Of a stretch of 64,000 nt of DNA, positions 24,684-33,834 are shown one piece after another. This DNA comes from Cognatilysobacter xinjiangensis. Lineage in GTDB: Bacteria > Pseudomonadota > Gammaproteobacteria > Xanthomonadales > Xanthomonadaceae. A program made the position numbers and the translations under genes. The notes beneath the pieces are model-generated. The model saw only the letters and a program-made list of their open reading frames with translations, made no database searches and was not told where the DNA came from. How positions within the stretch are numbered: the stretch's first letter is position 1; the number at the start of each line of letters is the position of its first letter. The stretch lies in NCBI RefSeq assembly GCF_014651995.1, contig NZ_BMXY01000001.1, positions 992,001-1,056,000 of the forward strand. Direction: 5' to 3'.

Positions 24684-27420
24684 GGCGCTTCTCCAGTTGC
24701 GAGGCGGCGCGCTGTACGCGCGTCTTCCAGTCCTCGGTGCTGAGCTGCCCCCGCAGGCCCTCCGCCCACAGCGGAAACGACAGCGGAGTAAGCCCGCGAG
24801 GACGCAGCAGCATCACCTCGCGGCGCGCGCAGTCGTCGAGGACGCGCTGCAGACGCTGCACCTCGAGCTGACCCGCGAAAACCTCACGCTCGGCGAGCTC
24901 CAGCAACATGTGGTCCGGGTCGTAGCGCTGCAGCACGTCGTACAGGAGCCCGCTGGAGGCCTGCAGCTGCCGCATGCTCTTCTGTGGGCGGCCGGGCACG
25001 GTCGGCGGAAGCAGGCCCGCGATACGCGCTATCTCGCGGAACTGCCGCCGCGCGAGTTCGCCGAGATTGAGGCTTTCGCGCAGGTCCTCGAACAGCCGCT
25101 CGGGCGACATCAGCGCATGGAGGAGTCCGGGCTCAGGCGAAACCGTGTTGGAGGGCTTGAGCACGAAGCCGTAGTCGTTCGCGGCATAACCGAAGGTATT
25201 GGGCGCGAGGCGTCCCCAGCGCAGTGATACGAGCGCAGCGAGCCCCTCGTTGGCGAGGCGCCCGGCGAACGGGAACACGAACAGTTGCGGGCCCTCGCGG
25301 GTCTTCGTCCATTCCACCAGCAGGCGCCCCGGCTGCGGGAGCGAGGACAGCCGCGACTGCAATGCCAGCAGTCCCGCGACGGCGCGCATCTCCGGCACGT
25401 CGACCGGCCGCGCGAGCAGGTTCTCGACGCGCGCGGCGAGCTCCATCGACAGCGGCTGGCGGATGCCGGTCCACTGCGGCACCTGGCCGTCGCCGGGCGG
25501 CACTCGCTTTACCAGCGCGGTCATCGCTTCCATGCGCACGAGCTGCAGCATGCGGCCGGAGAACAGGAAGCGGTCGCCGGGCTTGAGGCGCGCGATGAAG
25601 CCCTCCTCCACCGACCCCAGCGTACCCCCGCGCATAAGCTTCACCGCGACGGAGCCCTCGCTGGTGATGGTGCCGATCGACAGCCGGTGCCGCGAGGCAA
25701 CGCGGCGATCCTCGACGACGTAGCGGCCGTCGCCGTTGCGGATCACGCGATGGAAATCGGGGTAATGCTCGAGCGCGCGGCCGCCCTGCACGATGAAGTC
25801 GAGCACCGACTGCCAGGCCTCGTCCGCGAGGCCGGCGAAGGCGTGTGTTCCACGCACTTCCCCGAGCAACTGGTCGGCATCGAAGCCGCCGCCGAGCGCG
25901 AGGGTCACGCAGTGCTGCGCGAGTACGTCAAGGCTGAGACGCGGCGGGCGGCGCGCCTCGACTTCGCCGGCGCCGATCGCGTCGCGCACGGCGGCGAATT
26001 CAACGAGCTCCAGCATGTGCGTCGGCACGCACACCACGTGCCCGGACTCCCCGGGCCGGTGCTTCGCGCGGCCGGCACGTTGCAGCAGCCGCGCGGTGCC
26101 CTTTGGGCTGCCGAGCTGGAACACCTGGTCGACGGCCGGGAAATCCACGCCGAGATCGAGGCTGGAAGTGGCGATCACGCAACGCACGCTGCCGTCGCGC
26201 AGGCCGCCTTCCACGTCGCTGCGAATTGTCGGATCGAGCGAGCCGTGGTGCAGCGCGAGTGTGGACGGATCCTCCGGCCAGACCGCGCCGAGCGCCTGGT
26301 GCCAGAGTTCTGCGAATGCGCGGGTATTGGTGAACAGCAGGCTGGTGCGCGCCTGGAAGATCCGCTCGGCGACCCGCGACAGCTGCGCGAGCCCGAGGTG
26401 GCCCGCCCACGGGAAACGTTCGTTCTCGTCGGGCAGCAGCGTCTCCAGCGTCATCGGACGCGGCGCGGCGCCGGAGACGACCTCCGCATGCGGCACGTGC
26501 GGCAGCAGCACGTCGCGTGCCTCGTCGAGGTTGCCGAGCGTCGCCGACAGCCCCCAGATGCGCAGGCGGGGCGACAGCGTCCGCAGGCGCGCGAGGCACA
26601 ACTGCAGCAACACGCCGCGTTTGGTGCCGAGAAGCTCGTGCCACTCGTCGACGACGATCGCGCGCAGGCGGCCGAGGCGCTCCGCCGCATCGGGGTACGA
26701 GAGCAGCAGTGCGAGCGACTCCGGCGTGGTGACGAGCGCATCGAGCTTGCCGTCGCGGGCCATGCGCTTGTCGCGTGCGCTGGCATCGCCGGTGCGAAGT
26801 CCGATCTCCCAGTCGAGTCCGAGCCCGTCCGCAGGCTCGCGCAATGCGCGCAGCGTGTCCGCGGCCAGCGCACGCAGCGGCGTGATCCACAACAGCTTGA
26901 GCTCGCGGTCGGGCGTTGCGCGTCTCGCAGTCGTTGTACTGCCCGTCCCGCGGTCGGCGATGGCTTCGATCAGCGGCCCGCCGAAGGCCGCCAGCGTCTT
27001 GCCGCTGCCCGTCGGCGTGTGCAGGAGGCCCGATTCGCCCCGCAGGTAGCGCGCCCAGACGTCCTGCTGGAACGGCGCGGGCGACCAGCCGCGTTTCGCG
27101 AACCAGTCGACGAGGACGTCGCGAGCATCGACCGGCTTCCTGCGTGCACTTCGTGCGCCGCGCGGAGCCGCATCCGGGAGGGCGCCTTCCAGAGCCGCGA
27201 TCGGGTCGATGAACGCCGCGGCCTCCGCCCTCGCCCGCTCGCGCGCCGCACGCGCCTCGGCATCGGCCTTGCGGCGAGCCACAGCCGCCTTGCGCGACTG
27301 CTCGCGACGGATCGATTCCACCGTCTGACGCGGCGCATCCGGTGGCGGGCGCTCCGGGTAATCGGCGTAGGGATCGTCGCCGTCGGGCAGCAGCGTCCCG
27401 CGCAGCAGGAAACGCGTCAT
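24673..27420 (-). CDS. Ligase-associated DEXH-box DNA helicase (Lhr-like)
   Basis: A 915-aa superfamily 2 helicase with the Lhr-type C-terminal modules. Walker A is HTPTGSGKTLAAFG (Lys141), motif II is VVDEWHELLGTKRG and motif III is LSATLGNL; motif VI is LLQRAGRAKHRPG. The first 100 or so residues form a charged extension rich in Ala, Arg and Glu (likely a coil at 35-70) that precedes the usual start of the helicase core. Its ATG overlaps the ligase stop (ATGA) and its stop overlaps pdeM, so the four repair genes are co-translated. Unwinds 3'-tailed or RNA:DNA duplexes in characterised members. Confidence 0.9.
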   Translation of the reverse strand: MTRFLLRGTLLPDGDDPYADYPERPPPDAPRQTVESIRREQSRKAAVARRKADAEARAARERARAEAAAFIDPIAALEGALPDAAPRGARSARRKPVDARDVLVDWFAKRGWSPAPFQQDVWARYLRGESGLLHTPTGSGKTLAAFGGPLIEAIADRGTGSTTTARRATPDRELKLLWITPLRALAADTLRALREPADGLGLDWEIGLRTGDASARDKRMARDGKLDALVTTPESLALLLSYPDAAERLGRLRAIVVDEWHELLGTKRGVLLQLCLARLRTLSPRLRIWGLSATLGNLDEARDVLLPHVPHAEVVSGAAPRPMTLETLLPDENERFPWAGHLGLAQLSRVAERIFQARTSLLFTNTRAFAELWHQALGAVWPEDPSTLALHHGSLDPTIRSDVEGGLRDGSVRCVIATSSLDLGVDFPAVDQVFQLGSPKGTARLLQRAGRAKHRPGESGHVVCVPTHMLELVEFAAVRDAIGAGEVEARRPPRLSLDVLAQHCVTLALGGGFDADQLLGEVRGTHAFAGLADEAWQSVLDFIVQGGRALEHYPDFHRVIRNGDGRYVVEDRRVASRHRLSIGTITSEGSVAVKLMRGGTLGSVEEGFIARLKPGDRFLFSGRMLQLVRMEAMTALVKRVPPGDGQVPQWTGIRQPLSMELAARVENLLARPVDVPEMRAVAGLLALQSRLSSLPQPGRLLVEWTKTREGPQLFVFPFAGRLANEGLAALVSLRWGRLAPNTFGYAANDYGFVLKPSNTVSPEPGLLHALMSPERLFEDLRESLNLGELARRQFREIARIAGLLPPTVPGRPQKSMRQLQASSGLLYDVLQRYDPDHMLLELAEREVFAGQLEVQRLQRVLDDCARREVMLLRPRGLTPLSFPLWAEGLRGQLSTEDWKTRVQRAASQLEKRHGR

Positions 27421-29009
27421 CGCGCCAGCGCCTTCAGCGTGTCGAGGCGATCGGCGTCACGCGGCGTCTTGTCGTGGCGCCAGCGCAGGATGCGCGGAAA
27501 GCGCACGGCGATGCCGGACTTGTGGCGGCCCGACTTGTTCACCGCCTCGAAGCCCAGTTCGAACACGTGCACCGCCTCCACCGAACGCACCGGCCCGAAG
27601 CGTTCGAGCGTGTGCGCGCGGATCCACCGATCGAGCTGCAGGATCTCCTTGTCGTCCAGGCCCGAATACGCCTTCGCCACCGGCACCAGCGCGTCGCCGT
27701 CCCAGAGCGCGAAGGTGTAGTCGGTGAACAGGTTGCTGCGGCGGCCGTGGCCGGCCTGCGCGTAGATCAGCACCGCATCGATGTTGAGCGGGTCGATCTT
27801 CCACTTCCACCAGTCGCCGCGGCGGCGGCCGACCTGGTACGTCGACGCGCGGCGCTTGAGCATCAGGCCTTCGACGCCTCGCTCCCGCGCCGCCTCGCGC
27901 AGCGCCAGCGCTTCGGTCCAGTCGCCGGCCTCGACGACGGGCGATGGTGCGACGCGCGGATCGTTGGTTTCGCCGAGGATCTCCTCGAGCAGCGCGCGGC
28001 GTTCCTCCAGCGGCAGCTCGCGCAGGTCGCGGCCCTCGAGCTCCAGCAGGTCGTAGGCGAGCACGACTACGGGTGTATCGGCGAGAGTTTTCGGACCCGG
28101 CTTGCGGCGCTGGATGCGCGTCTGCAGCGCGGTGAACGGCAGCGGCTGCTCGTCGCCCGCGCGCCAGCCGATCAGCTCGCCGTCGATCACGCAGTCGCGC
28201 GGCAGCAGCGTGGCGGCGTCCTCGATTTCGGGGAAGCGCCCGTCCAGGCGCTCCTCGCCGCGCGACCACAGTGCGATGTCCGCGCCGCGCCGGATCAGCT
28301 GCAGCCGGATGCCGTCCCACTTCCATTCCAGCAGCCAGTCCTCGACCGGGCCGAGCGATTCGGCCTCGGCTTCGAGCGGTGACGCCAGGAAGAACGGGTA
28401 CGGCTGCTCGCGGTCGCCGGGCAGCTCGTCCGGATCGAGCAGGTCGCGCAGGAAACGCGGCGTCGGTTTCCAGTCGCCGAGCATGCGCTGCGCGATGCGC
28501 GCGATGTCGACGCCCGACATCTCCGCGAGCGCCTGCTGCACCAGGCGTTGCGAGACGCCCACGCGGAGCGCGCCGGTCAGCAGCTTGTTGAAGGCGAGGC
28601 GCTCGTCCGCGCACAGCGATTTCCAGCCGTTCACCACGGCCTCGCGACGCAGCGCCGGGTCGCGGCCCGCGATCGGCAGCAGGCGGCGCTCGACCCATTC
28701 GTGCAGCGGTACGTCCGGCACACCCTTCGGCGGATCGTCGTAGAGCAGCGTGAGCGTTTCGGCGAGATCGCCCACGTGCGCGTGGCAGTCGTCGAACAGC
28801 CACTCCGGCGTGCCGGTTTCCTGCGACAGCCACTCGCGCAGCTCGCGGGTGTTGGCGATCTTCGCCAGCTTGCCGCCCGACAGCAGCCAGAGCGCCCAGA
28901 CCGCATCCTCGGGCGGCGCGTCGCGGAAGTACGTGACCAGCGCCGCGCGCTTGTCGAGCGTGGCGGTGCTGCGGTCGAGCTCGGTGTAGAGCGCGGCGAA
29001 GCGCCTCAT
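27417..29009 (-). CDS. ATP-dependent DNA ligase
   Basis: A 530-aa ligase. An N-terminal DNA-binding domain (about 1-200) precedes the nucleotidyltransferase domain with motif I EWKWDGIR (Lys230 takes the AMP), motif III region DVLVLAYDLLEL-like (VVVLAYDLLELEG), motif IV EGLMLKR and motif V WWKWKIDP; an OB domain completes the protein. It is additional to the NAD-dependent LigA all bacteria carry. Start ATG 29009 overlaps the exonuclease stop by ATGA. It acts with the exonuclease, helicase and phosphoesterase of this operon, presumably in break repair. Confidence 0.93.
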   Translation of the reverse strand: MRRFAALYTELDRSTATLDKRAALVTYFRDAPPEDAVWALWLLSGGKLAKIANTRELREWLSQETGTPEWLFDDCHAHVGDLAETLTLLYDDPPKGVPDVPLHEWVERRLLPIAGRDPALRREAVVNGWKSLCADERLAFNKLLTGALRVGVSQRLVQQALAEMSGVDIARIAQRMLGDWKPTPRFLRDLLDPDELPGDREQPYPFFLASPLEAEAESLGPVEDWLLEWKWDGIRLQLIRRGADIALWSRGEERLDGRFPEIEDAATLLPRDCVIDGELIGWRAGDEQPLPFTALQTRIQRRKPGPKTLADTPVVVLAYDLLELEGRDLRELPLEERRALLEEILGETNDPRVAPSPVVEAGDWTEALALREAARERGVEGLMLKRRASTYQVGRRRGDWWKWKIDPLNIDAVLIYAQAGHGRRSNLFTDYTFALWDGDALVPVAKAYSGLDDKEILQLDRWIRAHTLERFGPVRSVEAVHVFELGFEAVNKSGRHKSGIAVRFPRILRWRHDKTPRDADRLDTLKALAR

Positions 29010-30004
29010 TCGCCGCCCTCCTCGCCATAGCCGGTCTCGAAGGCTTCGGCCGCGATACCGTCCTCGACCAGCGCACGGATGATCGCGTCGGTATTGCCGT
29101 GCGTGCAGATCACGCGGCGCGCGCCGGTCTCGCGGATGGTGCGCATCAGGTCCGGCCAGTCGGCGTGGTCGGAGATCACGAAGCCGCGGTCGTAGTTCCG
29201 CCGCCGCCGGTTGCCGCGCACGCGCATCCAGCCCGAGGCGAAGCCGATCTGCGAGCGCTTGAAGCGGCGCATCCACGGGCTGCCGGCCGCCGACGGCGGC
29301 GCGAGGATCAGCTCGCCGGCGAATTCGGCGCCCTTGGCGGTTTCCGATACGGGCAGCGTGTCGACCATGCGGACGCCGGCGTCGCGATAGACCTGCACAC
29401 CGGCGTCGACCGCGCCGTGCAGGAATACAGGCCGGTCGGTCCACGATGCCAGCTCGCCGAGCACGCGCTGCGCCTTGCCCAGCGCGTAGCACAGCAGCAC
29501 CGCGGCCTCGCCGCGGCTGGCGCAGTGGTCGCGCCACTCCACGATCTCGCGCGCCACGTCGCTGGTATCCGGCCAGCGGTAGATCGGCAGACCGAAGGTC
29601 GCCTCAGTGATGAAGGTGTCGCAGTCGACGACCTCGAACGGCTCGCAGGTCGGGTCGTGCTGGCGCTTGTAGTCGCCGGACGCCACCCAGACCTGTCCGT
29701 CCGCCTCGATGCGCACCTGTGCCGAGCCCAGCACGTGGCCAGCGGAATGGAAGGACACGCGTGCATCACCGATCTCGAACGGCTCGCCGTAGTCGAACGC
29801 GCGATAGGCCTGTTCGCCGAGGCGCCAGCGCAGGATCGGCAGCCCGGCGCGCGCGACGTAGTAGTCGGCCATGCCCGGCCGCGCGTGGTCCCCGTGGCCG
29901 TGCGTGATCACCGCGCGTTCCACCGGCTTCCACGGATCGATGTAGAAATCGCCCTGCGGGCAGTACAGCCCTTCGCGGCGGAGAACGACGAGGTCGTTGG
30001 TCAT
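29006..30004 (-). CDS. Ligase-associated DNA exonuclease (metallo-beta-lactamase fold)
   Basis: A 332-aa MBL/beta-CASP nuclease of the SNM1/CPSF type. The metal site ITHGHGDHARPG (His35, His37, Asp39, His40), the second His in FHSAGHVLGSAQ, the Asp in VASGDYK, and the beta-CASP block VISDHADWPDL are present. Start ATG 30004 (MTNDLVVLRREGLYCP) is chosen over an upstream reading because the family begins there. It is the first gene of the exonuclease-ligase-helicase-pdeM operon; all junctions overlap. Confidence 0.9.
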   Translation of the reverse strand: MTNDLVVLRREGLYCPQGDFYIDPWKPVERAVITHGHGDHARPGMADYYVARAGLPILRWRLGEQAYRAFDYGEPFEIGDARVSFHSAGHVLGSAQVRIEADGQVWVASGDYKRQHDPTCEPFEVVDCDTFITEATFGLPIYRWPDTSDVAREIVEWRDHCASRGEAAVLLCYALGKAQRVLGELASWTDRPVFLHGAVDAGVQVYRDAGVRMVDTLPVSETAKGAEFAGELILAPPSAAGSPWMRRFKRSQIGFASGWMRVRGNRRRRNYDRGFVISDHADWPDLMRTIRETGARRVICTHGNTDAIIRALVEDGIAAEAFETGYGEEGGE

Positions 30005-30100
30005 GGAGCGACCGTAGGCAACGGTCCGTCTGCGCGCCGACAAGACGCCGGGCGACCGTACGGCGCGTGCGTCTCACGCGGCGTGACGGATGCGGAACGC

Positions 30101-30129
30101 AAAGAAAACGGGGCGCCGAAGCGCCCCGT
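30101..30129 (-). terminator. Rho-independent terminator after the OmpA-like gene
   Basis: A 9-bp perfect stem, ACGGGGCGC (30108-30116), loop CGAA, GCGCCCCGT (30121-30129), followed on the minus strand by TTTTCTTT. It ends the transcript of the lipoprotein gene 20 nt after its stop. Confidence 0.88.
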
Positions 30130-30149
30130 CGGGTCGAAACGAGTTCCGG

Positions 30150-30830
30150 TCAGCCCTGCTGGGTGATCGGCACCAGCGTGATTTCCACGCGGCGGTTGCG
30201 CGACCAGCACGACTCGCTGTTCTCCGTGCACAGCAGCTGGGTTTCGCCGCGGCCCACGACGACCATGCGGTCGCGCGTCACGCCGCGGCTGCCGAGGTAG
30301 CTCGCGACCGATTCGGCGCGGCGCTGCGAGAGGTTGAGGTTGTAGTTGGCGTCACCGCGCTGGTCCGTATGGCCGGCTACGTTGATGACCGTCTGGTTGT
30401 ACTGGCTCAGCGTGGTCGCCAGGTTGTTCAGCACCGGCTGGAACTGCGGCTGCAGCGTGGCGCTGTCGTAGCCGAAAGTGATCGCGTCCGGCATCGTCAG
30501 CACGATGTTGTCGCCCTGGCGGACGACGCCGACACCGGTGCCCTGCAGGCTGTCGCGCAGCGCGCGTTCCTGGCGGTCCTGGTAGTTGCCGACCGCGCCG
30601 CCGGCGAGCGCGCCGACGCCCGCGCCGACGAGTGCGCGCTGGCGGCGCTCGACGGCGTCGTCGCCGCTGAGCACGCCGGCCACCGCGCCGACGGCCGCGC
30701 CGATCAGCGCACCGTTGCGAGTGCGATCGTTGGTATTCGGATTGGTGCCGTACGACGCCGGGTTGGTGGCGCAGCCGGCCAGCAGAGCGCCCAACAGGGC
30801 GGTGGCGATGATGGTCTTCGAATTCTTCAT
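30150..30830 (-). CDS. OmpA-family peptidoglycan-binding lipoprotein
   Basis: A 226-aa outer-membrane lipoprotein. The signal peptide ends in lipobox LLAGC (Cys20). Two glycine-zipper segments follow (GALIGAAVGAVAGVLSG and ALVGAGVGALAGGAVG), and the C-terminal OmpA domain carries the peptidoglycan-binding signature (VAGHTDQRGDANYNLNLSQR). Architecture matches YiaD-type proteins. A strong terminator follows and an 81-bp gap separates it from photolyase. Likely tethers or stabilises the envelope. Confidence 0.9.
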   Translation of the reverse strand: MKNSKTIIATALLGALLAGCATNPASYGTNPNTNDRTRNGALIGAAVGAVAGVLSGDDAVERRQRALVGAGVGALAGGAVGNYQDRQERALRDSLQGTGVGVVRQGDNIVLTMPDAITFGYDSATLQPQFQPVLNNLATTLSQYNQTVINVAGHTDQRGDANYNLNLSQRRAESVASYLGSRGVTRDRMVVVGRGETQLLCTENSESCWSRNRRVEITLVPITQQG

Positions 30831-30911
30831 GGGAGTCCCTCGCAGCTAAGGCGTGGCCACGCTAGGGACGCTTCCGTGGGTGCCGGGTGAGGATGCCGGG
30901 CTCCTGTTCAG

Positions 30912-32378
30912 CTACCGGTACGCTTCGTCGTCTGTCTCGTCCGTGCCGGCGGACGAAGCGTCGTTGCGCATGCGCCGATAGGCCAGCAGTGCGTCGTCCC
31001 GGCCGCGCGCAAGGTCCACCAGAGGCTGCAGCGGGTACGACGGGGCGACGGCCGCGAGGCGCTGCGGATCGCGCCAGGGCGCGTGGCGCAGCGGTACCGG
31101 TAGCGGCGCGAGCTCGGGCAGCCATTGCGCGACGTAGTCCCCATGCGGATCGAAGCGCTCGGCCTGCGTCACCGGGTTGAAGATGCGGAAATACGGCGCC
31201 GCATCGGCGCCCGTGCCCGCCACCCATTGCCAGCCCATGACGTTGTTGGCGAGGTCGGCGTCGACCAGCGTCTGCGCGAACCAGTCGGCGCCCACGCGCC
31301 AATGCACGCGCATGTGCTTACAAAGGTAACTCGCGACGATCATCCGCACGCGGTTGTGCATCCAGCCCGTGCACCAGAGCTCGCGCATGCCGGCATCGAC
31401 GATCGGCACGCCGGTGCGGCCGCGCCGCCAGCTTTCCAGCGTCGTCCTGTTGGGCGACGCCCAGTCGAAGCCGTCGAAGCGCGCATCGAGGTTGGAATGC
31501 ACGGTATGCGGGAAGTGATGCAGAAGGTGCGCGGCGAAATCGCGCCATACCAGCTGGCGCAGGAAGGCGTCGATATGCGTGTCGGCAATGCGGCCGCGCT
31601 GCGCCTCGACGGCGAGCGCCACGCGCGAGACGGCGATCTCGCCGAAATGCAGGTGCGGCGACAGGCGCGAGGTGCCGGCACGATCCGGCCGGTCGCGGCC
31701 GTTGGCATAGTCGTGCAGCGCGCTGTCCAGGTGCGCTTCCAGCGCCTCGAGGGCGCCTGCCTCGCCGGGCGTCCACATCGACCAGAAGCCGCCATCCCAG
31801 CCGCGCTTTGGCGCGAGCCGCAGATGCGCAAGGTCGAGCCCATGCGGGGCCTCTTCCGGTACCGGCAGCCGTTCCGGCGCCTCCCACGGCGCCTCGGGCG
31901 CCCAGCGCGTCAGTGCGGCGCGATAGAACGGCGTGAACACCTTGTACGGGCCGCCCTTGCCTGTCCTGAGCGTCCACGGCTCGAACAGCAGCGAGCCGTT
32001 GAAGCTCTCGGCCTGCAGGCCCTGTTCGCGCAGCTCACGCTTGACGCGGGCGTCGCGCGCTTCGATATCCGGCTCGTAGCGGCGGTTCCAGAACACCGCC
32101 GATGCGCCGCAGGCGGCAGCGACGGCGGCGAGCGTCGGCGCGGCGTGGCCGGCGAAGGCATGCAGTGCGGCGCCGCGTCGGCGCAGTTCGTCATCGAGCG
32201 CGGCGAGCGAGCGGGCGCGCCAGGCGTCCGAGGCGGCGCCCGGGCGCGACAGCCCTTCCCCGTCGGGGTCGTGCACGTAGACCGGGACGACCTCGAAGCC
32301 GCCGTCCAGTGCCGCGCGCAACGCGGGGTTGTCGTCCAGGCGCAGGTCGTTGCGGAACCAGACCAGCGCGACGGTCAC
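30912..32378 (-). CDS. phrB: Deoxyribodipyrimidine photolyase
   Basis: A 488-aa FAD-dependent, light-driven enzyme that splits cyclobutane pyrimidine dimers. The N-terminal antenna domain starts MTVALVWFRNDLRLDDNPAL, and the FAD domain includes TSRLSPHLHFGEI, WRDFAAHLLHH and the class I signature around WCTGWMHNRVRMIVASYLCKH. The start is GTG at 32378, 3 nt after the alanine racemase stop, so the two genes are cotranscribed. Length fits class I CPD photolyases (about 470 aa). Confidence 0.93.
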   Translation of the reverse strand: MTVALVWFRNDLRLDDNPALRAALDGGFEVVPVYVHDPDGEGLSRPGAASDAWRARSLAALDDELRRRGAALHAFAGHAAPTLAAVAAACGASAVFWNRRYEPDIEARDARVKRELREQGLQAESFNGSLLFEPWTLRTGKGGPYKVFTPFYRAALTRWAPEAPWEAPERLPVPEEAPHGLDLAHLRLAPKRGWDGGFWSMWTPGEAGALEALEAHLDSALHDYANGRDRPDRAGTSRLSPHLHFGEIAVSRVALAVEAQRGRIADTHIDAFLRQLVWRDFAAHLLHHFPHTVHSNLDARFDGFDWASPNRTTLESWRRGRTGVPIVDAGMRELWCTGWMHNRVRMIVASYLCKHMRVHWRVGADWFAQTLVDADLANNVMGWQWVAGTGADAAPYFRIFNPVTQAERFDPHGDYVAQWLPELAPLPVPLRHAPWRDPQRLAAVAPSYPLQPLVDLARGRDDALLAYRRMRNDASSAGTDETDDEAYR

Positions 32379-32381
32379 GGC

Positions 32382-33476
32382 TCAGCGCTCGATGAAACGG
32401 ACGCGACGGGTGATCGAACAGGTGAGCTCGTAGCCGATCGTGCCGGCGCGCTCGGCGATGATCTCGACCGGCAGGTCCTCGCCCCATAGCGTGACGGGAT
32501 CGCCGACCTTGGCGCCCGGTACGCCGCGCAGGTCCACGGTCATCAGGTCCATCGACACGCGACCGATCACCTGCGTGTGATGCCCCGCCACCCGCACCGG
32601 CGTGCCGGCCGGCGCCGCGCGCGGATAGCCGTCCCCATAGCCGATGGCCGCGACGCCGATGTCCATGTCCTCGGGACATTCCCAGGTACCGGCATAGCCG
32701 ATGCGCGAGCCGCGCCGCACGCGGTTCACCGCGATCAGGCGGGTGGAGAGCGTCATCGCCGGGCGCAGGCCGAAGTCGGCGCCGGTGCGGCCTTCGACGA
32801 CGGACATGCCGTAGAGCGCGCCACCTGGACGGATCCAGGTGCCGTGCGCCTCGGGCCAGCCGAGCACGGCGGCCGAATTGGCCAGCGAGTGGCCGGCGTC
32901 GAGCCCCGCGGTGGTCGCACGGAACACGTCCAACTGCTCGCGCGTCTGCACGCCTTGGGACGGGCTGTCGGCGAACTCGTCGGAGCTCGCGAAGTGGTTC
33001 ATCAGCACGATGTCGCCGACCGTGCCACCGCGCATCGCCGACAGGCGCTCGTACGCCGCGCGGAACGCCTCGGGCGCGAAGCCGAGGCGATGCATGCCGC
33101 TGTCGAGCTTGAGCCAGCAGTCGAGCGGCTCGCCCGGCAGGGCCTGCTCGAGCATCTCGATCTGCGAGACGTGGTGCACCGCCGTCCACACGTTCAGCGC
33201 GCGCAGCCGCTCGATGTCGGAAGGCTCGTCGAAGCCCGAAAGCAGCAGGATCGGCTGCGAGATTCCGGCGGCGCGCAGGCGCTCGGCGTCCGACAGAGCC
33301 GCGACACCGAACGCATCGGCGCCGGCCAGTGCGCGCGCGACGCGTTCCAGGCCGTGCCCGTACCCGTCGGCCTTCACCACGGCCATGGCACGGCTACGCG
33401 GGGCCAGTGCGCGCACCTGCCCGAGGTTGTGACGCAACGCGTCGAGATGGATGGTCGCGGAGGTCGGTCGTGCCAT
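32382..33476 (-). CDS. alr: Alanine racemase
   Basis: A 364-aa PLP enzyme that converts L-alanine to D-alanine for peptidoglycan. The PLP lysine is Lys35 in AVVKADGYGHG; the second catalytic base Tyr lies in SRIGYAGTWECPED in the C-terminal beta domain. The dnaB-alr neighbourhood is the same as in E. coli, here with a KTSC gene between. A 3-nt gap links it to photolyase downstream. Confidence 0.96.
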   Translation of the reverse strand: MARPTSATIHLDALRHNLGQVRALAPRSRAMAVVKADGYGHGLERVARALAGADAFGVAALSDAERLRAAGISQPILLLSGFDEPSDIERLRALNVWTAVHHVSQIEMLEQALPGEPLDCWLKLDSGMHRLGFAPEAFRAAYERLSAMRGGTVGDIVLMNHFASSDEFADSPSQGVQTREQLDVFRATTAGLDAGHSLANSAAVLGWPEAHGTWIRPGGALYGMSVVEGRTGADFGLRPAMTLSTRLIAVNRVRRGSRIGYAGTWECPEDMDIGVAAIGYGDGYPRAAPAGTPVRVAGHHTQVIGRVSMDLMTVDLRGVPGAKVGDPVTLWGEDLPVEIIAERAGTIGYELTCSITRRVRFIER

Positions 33477-33538
33477 CGCGACAGTCTAGCGACGCCGCGG
33501 GTTTTTCGGCACCGCGGCGCGCGCGCGTTTCGAGGGCG

Positions 33539-33751
33539 TCAGTGGACCTGTTCGTAGCGGTAATGGTCCCGCACGCGCTCGCTGAAGTAGGCGCCCTGCG
33601 AGCGCGCCGCCAGCAGCCGCTCGACTTCCGTGCGCGGCACGTCGAAGTACTGGTAGATGCGGCCGTTGGTGAACTCGATCTCGAGTAGGTGCCGCGCGAG
33701 GTCGTAGCCGATGCTGGCGAGCGCCTCGGATTCGAGCGGGATGCGTTCCAT
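33539..33751 (-). CDS. KTSC-domain protein
   Basis: A 70-aa protein consisting only of a KTSC domain: SIGYDLARHLLEIEFTNGR, YQYFDVPRTEVERLLAARSQG and YF...VRDHYRY. The domain is named after lysyl-tRNA synthetase C-terminal fusions and has no settled biochemical role; RNA or nucleic-acid association has been suggested. It sits between dnaB and alr on the same strand, 83 bp and 62 bp from them. Confidence 0.85.
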   Translation of the reverse strand: MERIPLESEALASIGYDLARHLLEIEFTNGRIYQYFDVPRTEVERLLAARSQGAYFSERVRDHYRYEQVH

Positions 33752-33834
33752 GCCCGCAGGCTAGGCAGCCGGCGTCTCAGCCACGGTGAATCCGAAGGCG
33801 CGGCCCGCCCGCCGTTCAGCGCCGCGCCAGACGA

